DNA of 64,000 nt. It comes from Deltaproteobacteria bacterium (GTDB lineage: Bacteria; Myxococcota; JADLHZ01). The notes under the pieces are model-generated. The model made no database searches. It was given only the letters and a program-made list of their open reading frames with translations, and was not told where the DNA came from. The stretch spans positions 124,001 through 188,000 of the forward strand of contig JADLHZ010000044.1 in the NCBI GenBank assembly GCA_020848545.1. Direction: 5' to 3'. Of the stretch, positions 8,880 through 16,518 are shown in pieces (position 1 is the first letter of the stretch; each line of letters begins with the position of its first letter). The translations under genes and the position numbers were made by a program.

Positions 8880-10511
8880 TCACATCGGCGAGTCGGACAG
8901 GAAGTCCACCTTGCACGGCGTCTCTTTGCCGGGCTTGATCGTGAAGTTGGCACGCTTCTCGCCGAGCTTGCTGTTCTTGAACAAGACGTCGTGCTTGCCT
9001 GGCGCGAGCGGTAACTTCGCGCCGAGCTGCAGCTTTCCGTACGACTTACCGTCGACGTAGATCTCCGCCCACTGCTTCAAGACGCAGTTCAAGACACCGT
9101 TCGCCGGGGCTGCCTCGACGACCTTCTTCTTCGGCTCCACCTTCGCCGGCTCTTCGACGGCTTCGCGCTCTTTCGGCACGACCGGCACGTCGACGCCCGC
9201 GGTCGGCACCGGGAGCGCCGCTGGATCCTTGGCCGCCGCTTCCACTGGAGGCGGCAGCGGCGGTGCGACCGCGACTGTTGCTTTCGGCTTCTGCGGCTGC
9301 AGCGCATACGCGGCGGCGGCGATCGCGACGATCGCTGCGACGGCGACCCCGGCGATGAGCCCCCACGGTCGCGCGCGCGCGGGCGCCTTTGCCGGCTGGG
9401 TCGACGACACCGTCACGATCGACGTGTGCTGCGGCATCGGCGTCTCGGTCGACACCGCAGGCTTGCCGACGATCGTCGGCATGGTCGTTGGCCGCGTCGG
9501 CGTCTGCAGCGCGGTCGCGCCGGTGACGACGTTCGTGACGGTGTGCTCCGCGATGTCCGGCACCGTCGTCGGCGTCGGATTTTCGGAGACACGGTTCGCC
9601 GGCGCCGGGGCCGCTGCACCCTCGCCGCCGCGCATGTACGCCGCCGACTCGTCCTGGTGGCCGGGGTACTTTTGCTCGAGCGCCTTCCACAGCTTGCGCG
9701 CCTCTGCCGCCGTCGGCCGATCGGCCGCTTCTTCGGCGAGCATCGCCTCGACCGCCGCGATCACCTTCGGATCGTAGTTCGGCAGGTGCTCGGCGAGCGG
9801 CCGGCGCTTCTTCATCATGATCTGCCCGGCGATCTCGAAGGGCGTGTTGCCGGGGTAGGGTGGCTTGCCGCTGGCCAAGAAGTAGAGCGTGCCGCCGAGC
9901 GAGAAGATGTCGCTCTTCATGTCGAGCGTGACGCCCTTGATTTGCTCGGGCGACCAATACTGCGGCGTGCCGAGGATCTTCGTGCCGAAGCTCTGCGCGA
10001 GCGTGCTCGAGACCTCGTTGTTGGTCGCACGCGCCAAGCCGAAGTCGAGCACGACGAGGCGCCCGTTGTTGCAGAGGTAGAGGTTGCCCGGCTTGATGTC
10101 GCGGTGGACCACGCTCATGCCGTGCGCGGTCTCGAAGGCGGAGAGCGCTTGCAACGCCACGTCGACGAGCACCGCCTCCGGCATCGGGTGCCGCGTGGCG
10201 ATCGCGTCCTCGAGATCGAAGCCTTCGAGCAGCTCGGTGACGACGTACGGGATGCCGTCCACCGTCTCGCCGTGATCGATGAGCTGTAAGACGTTCGGGT
10301 GATCGATCAGCATGAGCGCCTTTAGCTCGCGGCGGAACCAGCCGCGGATGGTCTCCGCCTGATCGTTCGTCGGGACGTAGATCTCTTTGAGGGCGACGCG
10401 CTTGCCGTTCTTGCGGTTGGTCGCTCGAAACACGCGCGCCATGCCGCCCGAGCCGATCTGGGCTTCGAGCAGGTAGCGATCGTCTACGACCATGCCGACG
10501 TTCAGACTCAT
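8880..10511 (-). CDS. Hanks-type Ser/Thr protein kinase with C-terminal PEGA-like domain
   Basis: 543 residues. The kinase domain is complete: glycine loop IGSGGMARV, catalytic Lys42 in RVALKE, catalytic loop HRDIKPGN (Asp138), DFG at 156-158 and the SPEQ segment. A Pro/Thr-rich linker (about 270-370) leads to one transmembrane helix (about 375-400) and a C-terminal beta-rich domain resembling PEGA (AEIYVDGKSYGKLQL...LAPGKHDVLF), probably periplasmic. ATG 10511 overlaps the stop of the upstream DWDD-protein gene (ATGA), so the two are translationally coupled, suggesting the kinase acts on or with that system. Substrates unknown. Confidence 0.93.
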   Translation of the reverse strand: MSLNVGMVVDDRYLLEAQIGSGGMARVFRATNRKNGKRVALKEIYVPTNDQAETIRGWFRRELKALMLIDHPNVLQLIDHGETVDGIPYVVTELLEGFDLEDAIATRHPMPEAVLVDVALQALSAFETAHGMSVVHRDIKPGNLYLCNNGRLVVLDFGLARATNNEVSSTLAQSFGTKILGTPQYWSPEQIKGVTLDMKSDIFSLGGTLYFLASGKPPYPGNTPFEIAGQIMMKKRRPLAEHLPNYDPKVIAAVEAMLAEEAADRPTAAEARKLWKALEQKYPGHQDESAAYMRGGEGAAAPAPANRVSENPTPTTVPDIAEHTVTNVVTGATALQTPTRPTTMPTIVGKPAVSTETPMPQHTSIVTVSSTQPAKAPARARPWGLIAGVAVAAIVAIAAAAYALQPQKPKATVAVAPPLPPPVEAAAKDPAALPVPTAGVDVPVVPKEREAVEEPAKVEPKKKVVEAAPANGVLNCVLKQWAEIYVDGKSYGKLQLGAKLPLAPGKHDVLFKNSKLGEKRANFTIKPGKETPCKVDFLSDSPM

Positions 10512-11044
10512 TTGGCTTTCTTCGTGCGCTCCTCGACGTAGCCCTTCACGGTGAAGCCGACTTGCTGAAGGAACGCTTTTTCCTGATCGAGCACGCTCTG
10601 GGTCACCGGCGAGCGCATGTCCGGATCGTTCTGCATCAGCCAATCGACGAGCTGCGCGCGCATTTGGTGCGAGAGCTCGTCCTTGGCCTTCTTCAGCTTC
10701 GCCATCTCTTCGTCGATGCGCTTGTTGCCGTTCGCGAGGCGCGTCTTGAGCTCCTTGAACGCAGAGACGACGTCGCTCGAGGCTTCGACGCCTTTGCTCG
10801 CCGGCTTCTGCGTCGCGCCGACCGAGGCGGGCTTCGTGACGCCGACCGACGCCGGTTTTTTCGCTTGAGCCTCGGCGATGGCTTTTTGCGTTTGCGCTTG
10901 ATTCGCCTGATCCAGCGCGACGTTGGTCGTCATGCCGCGCTCGCGCAGGGCAGGGTTCATCTCGAGCAATTTGCGCACGACGTCCGGCGACACCGTCTGC
11001 TGCGCGCGATCCCCGAGGGCGTCGTCCCAGTCGTCATCCGCCAT
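10508..11044 (-). CDS. DWDD-type coiled-coil protein, copy A
   Basis: 178 residues from ATG 11044. Not a family I recognise, but clearly paralogous to the protein at 15885-16433. Shared elements are an N-terminal DWDD-x-LG, then SP-x5-LL-x-MNP-x-LRE-x-G, a low-complexity linker (KPASVG repeated), a helical coiled-coil region, and a C-terminal motif KAFLQQVGFTVKGYVE. The product is probably cytoplasmic, as there is no signal peptide. It is divergent from the large protein gene A (109-bp gap) and overlaps the kinase gene, so it probably acts with both. Confidence 0.8.
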   Translation of the reverse strand: MADDDWDDALGDRAQQTVSPDVVRKLLEMNPALRERGMTTNVALDQANQAQTQKAIAEAQAKKPASVGVTKPASVGATQKPASKGVEASSDVVSAFKELKTRLANGNKRIDEEMAKLKKAKDELSHQMRAQLVDWLMQNDPDMRSPVTQSVLDQEKAFLQQVGFTVKGYVEERTKKAK

Positions 11045-11100
11045 GGGACGATCGTAGCATGGCCTCGCACATCGGCTCGACATTTGTCTGAGTCCGGCCG

Positions 11101-11119
11101 GCGGCGGGAAGAACAGTCA
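11101..11119 (+). promoter_or_regulatory. Possible shared upstream motif, copy A
   Basis: GCGGCGGGAAGAACAGTCA lies 34 bases before the start of the large protein A gene. It resembles 16463-16482 (before large protein B) and the minus-strand site 15811-15830: GCGGCGG, a short spacer, then AGTC. GCGGCGG is common at this base composition, so the match may be chance. Confidence 0.25.
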
Positions 11120-11153
11120 CCCGCTCGCGACCTCTATGGTAGATCTTTGCACT

Positions 11154-14100
11154 ATGGTGACCGTCAACAACAACCGCGTCGATCGCCCCGTCGTCCCTGA
11201 TTCCGCTCCGCCGGAGGCGACTGACGCGGGTAAGGTTCCGGAAGCGGCCCAGCAGCAGCCGAAAGCCGCTGATGCCAAGAGCGCCGCCCGCGCGAATGAG
11301 ACGGCGAAGGACAGCCTGAGCACCCAGGGCAAGGAGGGCGCGGGCGTCAAGAAAGGGGAGGCGGCGCCTGGGCTCGTCGAAGTGCCGCCGCGCGCGCCGG
11401 TCACTCCGGAAGGGACGCGCCTGGCGGCCGAAGGGTTTGCGGCGCTCAGCGTCGCGCTCGGCGGCACGATGCCGCCCGGGGAGGTGGCGCCTTTTCTCGG
11501 GGTGAACCTAAAGAGCCTGGACAAGCCCTGCGGAACGCTGTCGTCTTTACTGAGCTCGAACGCGATGGCTTCGGCGCTCTCGGCGATGAACAAACTGCAG
11601 TCGGGCGAGTGGACCTCGGCCCCGCCGGCGCTCATGGACTCGATCACTTTGGTGACGGCCGAGCTCGACGGGCGCGCCAGCAGCATTTCCAAGAAGAGCT
11701 TCGACAAGCTGGCGGCGCCGCAGCAGCAAGCGGTGAACGACGTCGCCAAAGAACTGTCGCCCATCTTGGCGGCATCGATCGCCTTTGAAAGCGGCGAGAA
11801 GAAGGCGAGCAAAGAAGAGAGCAAAGCGAGCGACGCGGCGGCGACGGCGAAAGCGGAGAAGAGCGATCGCACGAGCAGCGGCGACAAGATCCACGGTGTC
11901 GGCGGCGATCGCGGCGGCGGTGCACAAGACGGCGATCCGAGCGCCGGCAACGCGCAGCGCATGACCGCGGGCGAGGCAGCCATCGACGGCGCGTCAACCA
12001 ATCGGGCCGGAGATTTGCGCAACCCCTCGGCGAGCGGACGCCGCGTCAATGAGTCGCGCGGGTTTCGCGAGGACACGCACGCGCGCGCCGGCCTCGATCC
12101 GTCGGTGATCGAGCTGCCGGGGCACGACGTCATCACGATGGAGCGCGCCATTGGCTCGCGCTACAGCCTGCTCGCCGGCGGCGACGTCGAGGAGCTCGTC
12201 AACATCGTCATGATGCAAGTCGCGCGCGACTCCGAGACCGATCTGCGCGACCTCATCAAAGAAGTGCAGAAGCGCAACGCGGAGAAGAAGCAGGTGCGCG
12301 AGTTCATTGCGTCGGCCAAGAAGCAGGAAGCGGCGATGAACACGCAGCTCCGCGCGCGTTACGACGAGCGCGTGGCGCTGCCGGCCGGAAATCCGCGGCG
12401 CATCGATCCGCGGGTGACCAGCTTCGACGCGTTCAAAGACTCACAGAAGATCGCCATGCGCGCGGGCGGGTTAGCCTCGCCGGACGGGGAGTTTCTGCCG
12501 CCAGGCGATCCGGCGTTCAGCTTGTCGTCGCGCGAGACCTTGTACGCGCAGTCGCCGGAGGAAGCGCGCGATCTTCAGGGCAACGTGATCCCCGAGAGCA
12601 TCGTGCGCTTCGCCGAACGGCTGCGGGTGAGCCCACAGCAAGCCATGGGCCTCAAGCGGGTGTGGGACGGTGACAACGCTTTGCAGGCGCGCTTCGGGTC
12701 TTTCGAGCGCTGGCTCTGCGAGACGAGCGCCAACGGCGGCCTTGGGTTGCGCGCCAATCCCACGCAGGAGCAGGGGCCCCTGATTGCGCGCTTCTTGCAG
12801 GAGCGTGACCCCGTGGCGGTCAACCGCGCGCTCGCGACGAAGTTTCACGTTTCGCTCGCCGACCTCGAGGTGATGCGCAACCACTTCGACACCAAGCTGA
12901 ACGAAACGCAGCGCGCTGGCGGCTTCGAGGCGTGGCTGAAGTCGTCGGCAGGACCTGGCCTGACGGAGGCCGGGTCGGGCGAAGAGAACTCGGGCAAGAT
13001 CGAGCGCTTTTGCACGCAAGCGGAAGTCGACGCCGCCGAACGCCGCATCACCGGCCGCTTCGGCATTTCGCACGCGCAGTACCGGGCGCTCTCCGACTAC
13101 TTCTCGGAGATGCAGCGCACCGGCAACGCGAGCGGTGAGCTCGAGGCGTGGCTCACCGGGACGGTCGGCTTGCGGCCCGGCGAAGGCACGGCGAACCCCG
13201 GTCGCGTCCGCGATTACATGACGCAGGAGCGTGCTCGGCTCACGACACCAGGCGCAGCGCCGGGTGCTCAACCCGGAAACGAGACGCGCAACGTTCCGGC
13301 ACCGTATACGGCGACGCGCACCGACGGCAGCTCGTTCAGTCAGGAGGAGGCCGTCGCGTGGATCAACGGCTGCCGCACGGACGCGCCGCTGCCGCTGAAC
13401 CAACGCAACAGCGACTCGAACAACATCCGCTTGATCGTCAACCAGGCGCGCGGGCGAGTTGGGCTCGAGGCCGACAACATCGACAACCTGCTCGGCGATT
13501 ACCTCGAGGAGGTCCTGATCAAGGGACACTACGAAGCGCATCCCAACGTCGACAACCACGGGCGCCACGGGCAAGACGCCGCCAGCAAATGGAGCGCGCT
13601 GCGCGACGCCATCAACCGACTGCCCGAAGGCCAGCGCCAAGCGGCCGCGAACTACGTGCAGCTGCGCATGGCGGAGGTGCGCCGAGACGTCGAGATCGCG
13701 CGCAAGTGCGATGGCACTGCGATGGAGAGGAAGGGCGGCGGGACCCCGGCTGCGGCCCAGGATCCGTGGCTCGTCGAGCGCGGCATCGTGTATTGTCCGT
13801 GGGCGCATGGGCAAAATCACGTGCGCGGGCTCGACGGCGCGTACAACCATATGGACGAGGCCGCCTGGCAGCGCGCGGCAAACAACGTCAACCTCACGCC
13901 GGACTGGGGCAGCGCCACGCCCGGCACGCGGCCACCCGAGCCGCACGGGCCGCCAGCGCCGGGCCCGTCGGCGGCGACCGATCCGGCGAACGCTGGCCGC
14001 ATGGCCGTCCTCGATCGTTTCGCCAACGGCGGCTACACAACGACGATCACGATCGGAGCGATCTTCATCATCCCTGGCGTCACCGGCGGCGGCGCCGGCG

Positions 14101-14417
14101 GTGGCTCGACGACGCCGACTCCGCTCGGCAACCCAAGCGCGGAGGTGAGCGCGGCGATGGCAGCGATGCGGCAGGAGCAAGCCTCGGGCGGTGGCGTCGT
14201 CGGCCGGGAGAGCGCCCCTGAGATGACGCTCGCGCAGCTGCGGGCGACGATCGAAGAGTGGGAAGGCAAGAAGGACACACTCGGCGACCTCAGCGAGCAA
14301 CTCTCGCTGAAGCTTCAGATGTATCAGGATCGCCGCGCGAAGATGTACTCGACGCTGTCGAATATCCTGAAAAAGAATTCCGAGACCTCGAGCCAGATCA
14401 TCTCGAACCTGAAGTGA
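11154..14417 (+). CDS. Large repeat-containing protein A (unknown; possible exported substrate)
   Basis: 1087 residues; I recognise no named family. It is paralogous to the 1170-residue protein at 16519-20031. The first 90 residues are low complexity (Pro/Ala/Lys), without a Sec signal. A conserved block (about 318-447) contains AIGSRYSLLAGGDVEEL, ARDSETDLRDL, an EKKQVREFIASAKKQ helix and TSFDAF. Three tandem units of about 73 residues follow, each containing a GxFExWL-type motif (12696, 12918, 13134). A hydrophobic Gly-rich stretch lies at about 961-984. The C-terminal 64 residues are a coiled coil ending LSNILKKNSETSSQIISN. I chose ATG 11154 over 11136 because MVTVN then aligns with the paralogue's start MTITK. 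A TPR gene follows after 7 bp. The layout suggests a chaperoned export substrate or structural protein; this is inference. Confidence 0.85.
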   Translation: MVTVNNNRVDRPVVPDSAPPEATDAGKVPEAAQQQPKAADAKSAARANETAKDSLSTQGKEGAGVKKGEAAPGLVEVPPRAPVTPEGTRLAAEGFAALSVALGGTMPPGEVAPFLGVNLKSLDKPCGTLSSLLSSNAMASALSAMNKLQSGEWTSAPPALMDSITLVTAELDGRASSISKKSFDKLAAPQQQAVNDVAKELSPILAASIAFESGEKKASKEESKASDAAATAKAEKSDRTSSGDKIHGVGGDRGGGAQDGDPSAGNAQRMTAGEAAIDGASTNRAGDLRNPSASGRRVNESRGFREDTHARAGLDPSVIELPGHDVITMERAIGSRYSLLAGGDVEELVNIVMMQVARDSETDLRDLIKEVQKRNAEKKQVREFIASAKKQEAAMNTQLRARYDERVALPAGNPRRIDPRVTSFDAFKDSQKIAMRAGGLASPDGEFLPPGDPAFSLSSRETLYAQSPEEARDLQGNVIPESIVRFAERLRVSPQQAMGLKRVWDGDNALQARFGSFERWLCETSANGGLGLRANPTQEQGPLIARFLQERDPVAVNRALATKFHVSLADLEVMRNHFDTKLNETQRAGGFEAWLKSSAGPGLTEAGSGEENSGKIERFCTQAEVDAAERRITGRFGISHAQYRALSDYFSEMQRTGNASGELEAWLTGTVGLRPGEGTANPGRVRDYMTQERARLTTPGAAPGAQPGNETRNVPAPYTATRTDGSSFSQEEAVAWINGCRTDAPLPLNQRNSDSNNIRLIVNQARGRVGLEADNIDNLLGDYLEEVLIKGHYEAHPNVDNHGRHGQDAASKWSALRDAINRLPEGQRQAAANYVQLRMAEVRRDVEIARKCDGTAMERKGGGTPAAAQDPWLVERGIVYCPWAHGQNHVRGLDGAYNHMDEAAWQRAANNVNLTPDWGSATPGTRPPEPHGPPAPGPSAATDPANAGRMAVLDRFANGGYTTTITIGAIFIIPGVTGGGAGGGSTTPTPLGNPSAEVSAAMAAMRQEQASGGGVVGRESAPEMTLAQLRATIEEWEGKKDTLGDLSEQLSLKLQMYQDRRAKMYSTLSNILKKNSETSSQIISNLK

Positions 14418-14424
14418 GGCCCAC

Positions 14425-14826
14425 ATGACCCAGGAAGAAGCGGCGGACATCTGCGGGCGATATGGCTGGCAAGCGTTGCAAGCGAACCAAGTCGACGTCG
14501 CGGTCGTCGCCTTGCGTCAGGCGTACGGCTTGGCCACTGCGCGCGCCGATCGCGCGGCGGCCTACGGCATCGCGCTCGCGAAGGCGAACCAGATCGATGA
14601 AGGCGTCGCATACTTGAAGAAGAGCCTCGAGCTCGACCCCGCCAACATCGAAGTCTGGTGCGTGGTCGGTGAGCTCACGCTCGACATGATGGACTACCAG
14701 GGCTCGCTCGCGGCGTTGAAGAAGTGTCTCGAGCTCGATCCCAAGGCGGCGCACCCGTCCGGCCGCCGCGCCCGCGCCCTGATCAAGAAGGGCGAAAAGT
14801 TGCTCAAGCAGGCGCTCGCCGGCTGA
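14425..14826 (+). CDS. Small TPR protein A (putative dedicated chaperone)
   Basis: 133 residues made of about three tetratricopeptide repeats (the clearest is YLKKSLELDPANIEVW, then LKKCLELDPKAAHP), ending in a basic helix RARALIKKGEKLLKQ. Two paralogues in this window (14906-15370 and 20052-20456) share that tail. The size and all-TPR architecture match class II type III secretion chaperones such as SycD/LcrH, but also many scaffold proteins. It lies 7 bp downstream of the large protein A gene, with GAGG before its ATG, so it is almost certainly co-translated with its likely partner. Confidence 0.85.
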   Translation: MTQEEAADICGRYGWQALQANQVDVAVVALRQAYGLATARADRAAAYGIALAKANQIDEGVAYLKKSLELDPANIEVWCVVGELTLDMMDYQGSLAALKKCLELDPKAAHPSGRRARALIKKGEKLLKQALAG

Positions 14827-14828
14827 CC

Positions 14829-14913
14829 CGCGAAAAGGGCGCGAAAAGGGACCGGGGAGCATTTCGCGAAAAGGGACCGGGGAGCGTCAGCCTTCCGGGG
14901 AGCGTTCAGCCTT
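14829..14913. repeat. Nested REP-like repeats between convergent TPR genes
   Basis: The 21-base unit beginning CGCGAAAAGGG and ending GGGGAGC occurs at 14840-14860 and 14865-14885, with a truncated copy (CGCGAAAAGGG) at 14829-14839. A second overlapping repeat starting CCGGGGAGCG and ending CAGCCTT occurs at 14877-14894 and 14895-14913, running into the stop of the convergent TPR gene. A lone relative (AAAAAAGGGACCG) occurs near 59269. Intergenic GGGACCG-type repeats resemble REP elements; no transposase is nearby. Confidence 0.8.
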
Positions 14914-15370
14914 GGGTGAGCAGCTTCTCGCCTTTTTTGATCAATGCGCGCGCGCGTAGGCCGTGCGCGTTCTTGGCGTTCGGATCGAGCTCGAGGCACC
15001 TGCGCAGGGCGGCCGCCGCCTTCTTCCATTCCATCTCGTCCATCGCGAGCTCGCCGAGCACGCACCAGGCTTCGATGTTCTTCGGGCGCAGCTCGACCGC
15101 CCGTTCGAGCGCCAGGATCGCTTCACGGCGCTGGCTGTTCTTGGCGAGGGCGAGGCCGAGCGCGGCCCAGTAGTCCGGATTTTTCGGCTCGCGCCGCGCC
15201 AACTCGCGAAAGAGAGCGGCGGCGGTCTTCGGATCTTGCAAGAGCGCTTGCCAGGCGAAGCACGCGAGCGTCTCGTTCTCGCGCGCGAGCGCGGCTTCCG
15301 GACTCTCGTTGACTGACGCCTGCTCTGGCGCCTCGGGCATGGCGCCGGGCTCGGTCCCGGTCTCAGTCAT
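14906..15370 (-). CDS. Small TPR protein C
   Basis: 154 residues from ATG 15370. An acidic, Pro/Glu-rich N-terminal tail (about 35 residues) precedes three tetratricopeptide repeats (for example YWAALGLALAKNSQRREA and LERAVELRPKNIEAWCVLGE), then the RARALIKKGEKLL tail also found in TPR protein A. It is transcribed opposite to TPR A, and its start overlaps the stop of the 143-residue protein gene by 8 bases, so the two are probably coupled. By analogy with A and B, that neighbour may be its partner. Confidence 0.8.
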   Translation of the reverse strand: MTETGTEPGAMPEAPEQASVNESPEAALARENETLACFAWQALLQDPKTAAALFRELARREPKNPDYWAALGLALAKNSQRREAILALERAVELRPKNIEAWCVLGELAMDEMEWKKAAAALRRCLELDPNAKNAHGLRARALIKKGEKLLTQG

Positions 15371-15794
15371 GGGTCTTCGCGCCTGCATTGTTCGGAAGGG
15401 TTGGGCTTTCGCTGAGCTTCGTCGCGACCGCTTGTGCGTTGGCCTTCTCCTGAGCCGTGAGCGCGCGGTCCCACTGCGGGAAGCTCATCTCTAAGAACCC
15501 GGCGACGCGGCCCTCGGGTCGCCCGCTCTCGACGAGCGCGCTGAGCGCCTTGAAGTCGGCTGCGGCTTCGCTCGGGGACGACGCGGGATCGGCGGTCGCC
15601 GGTGCGGTGCCTTGGCCGAGGAGCTGCTTCAGCGCCGGTGAGAGCGGGCTCGGCGCTTCGCTTGTCGTCGCCGCGTTGCTCGTTGCGGCGGTCGTCGCGG
15701 CGGTCTCGGCGGCACGCTCCGGTGCGGCCGCGGCGTCTGTCGTCGTCTCTCCCGGCGCCCGCGGCGGCGGCGAGTCTTTGATGCGCATGCTCAT
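15363..15794 (-). CDS. Small Ala/Thr/Pro-rich protein coupled to TPR protein C
   Basis: 143 residues from ATG 15794, with AGAGG 7 bases upstream. The first 60 residues are low complexity (Ala, Thr, Pro, Ser) and probably disordered, as in the two large proteins. The rest is helical, with FLEMSFPQWDRALTAQEKA. No family recognised. Its stop overlaps the start of TPR protein C, mirroring the [large protein]-[TPR] order of the two main modules on a smaller scale. It may be a small substrate or partner of that TPR protein (inference). Confidence 0.7.
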   Translation of the reverse strand: MSMRIKDSPPPRAPGETTTDAAAAPERAAETAATTAATSNAATTSEAPSPLSPALKQLLGQGTAPATADPASSPSEAAADFKALSALVESGRPEGRVAGFLEMSFPQWDRALTAQEKANAQAVATKLSESPTLPNNAGAKTHD

Positions 15795-15810
15795 ACCCGT
15801 ACCTCTTTCC

Positions 15811-15830
15811 GTAAGACTACAGCCGCCGCC
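15811..15830 (-). promoter_or_regulatory. Possible shared upstream motif, copy C
   Basis: On the minus strand this reads GGCGGCGGCTGTAGTCTTAC, 16 bases before the ATG of the 143-residue protein gene. It resembles the site before large protein B (AGCGGCGGCAACAAGTCTAC). The different distance to the start codon weakens the case for a promoter element. Confidence 0.22.
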
Positions 15831-15884
15831 ACAGAGCGTCGACCAAGGTTCAAGGCGGTGGTCTCAGACAGACACTTGTCGCCC

Positions 15885-16433
15885 TCACTTCGTCCCGTGC
15901 TTGCGCTTGAACTCGACGAACGCCTTCACCGAGAAGCCGAGCTTGTCGAGGAACGCCTTCTTGTCGGCGAGCGCCTGCTGCGTCATCGGCGAGAGCAGCT
16001 CCGGATCCTTGTTGATCAAGACGCGCATGAAGTCCTCGAGCGTGCTCTGCTTGGCGCGCGCCTTCTCGACTTGGATCTGCTGAAGCTGCAGATCGAATTG
16101 CTGCTCGTCGAGCTCGAGCTTGCGCTTCAACGTGTCGAGCTCGCTGAACACGTCGCCGGCGGCGGCGGGCTTCGCCGCCGGCGCTGCGGCCGCGGCCTTC
16201 TGCTTCTGTGATCCCTGGTGGGCGGCTTTTTGTCCGCTTGAGACAACCCACGCCGTGTTCTTGCCCTCTTCGCGGAGCTTCGGGTTCATCGAGAGCAGCG
16301 TGCGCGCCATCTCGGGCGAGATGCCGCTTTGTTGCTCTTCGCCGAGCATGTCGTCCCAGTCTTCCTTCTCGGCGGCTTTCTTGGCCGGCGGAGCGGACGG
16401 CGGCGGTGCGTTCGACGGAGGTTTCGGTGCCAT
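15885..16433 (-). CDS. DWDD-type coiled-coil protein, copy B
   Basis: 182 residues from ATG 16433 (an in-frame TTG at 16457 could add eight). It is paralogous to the protein at 10508-11044: after a Pro/Ala/Lys-rich tail come DWDDMLGEE, then ISPEMARTLLSMNPKLREEG, an Ala-rich linker, a coiled-coil region rich in Gln/Leu/Lys, and KAFLDKLGFSVKAFVE. It diverges from the large protein B gene with an 85-bp gap, as copy A does from large protein A. Unlike copy A it has no adjacent kinase gene. Function unknown. Confidence 0.8.
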   Translation of the reverse strand: MAPKPPSNAPPPSAPPAKKAAEKEDWDDMLGEEQQSGISPEMARTLLSMNPKLREEGKNTAWVVSSGQKAAHQGSQKQKAAAAAPAAKPAAAGDVFSELDTLKRKLELDEQQFDLQLQQIQVEKARAKQSTLEDFMRVLINKDPELLSPMTQQALADKKAFLDKLGFSVKAFVEFKRKHGTK

Positions 16434-16462
16434 GGCTCCCAGCAGTCTGCCGTACAATTGTC

Positions 16463-16482
16463 AGCGGCGGCAACAAGTCTAC
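16463..16482 (+). promoter_or_regulatory. Possible shared upstream motif, copy B
   Basis: AGCGGCGGCAACAAGTCTAC lies 36 bases ahead of the large protein B start, almost the same distance as the similar site at 11101-11119 from large protein A. The equal spacing is the main reason to list it. Confidence 0.28.
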
Positions 16483-16518
16483 ATGGCCGCACCTACATGC
16501 GTCGGTTAAGGTTGCGGC

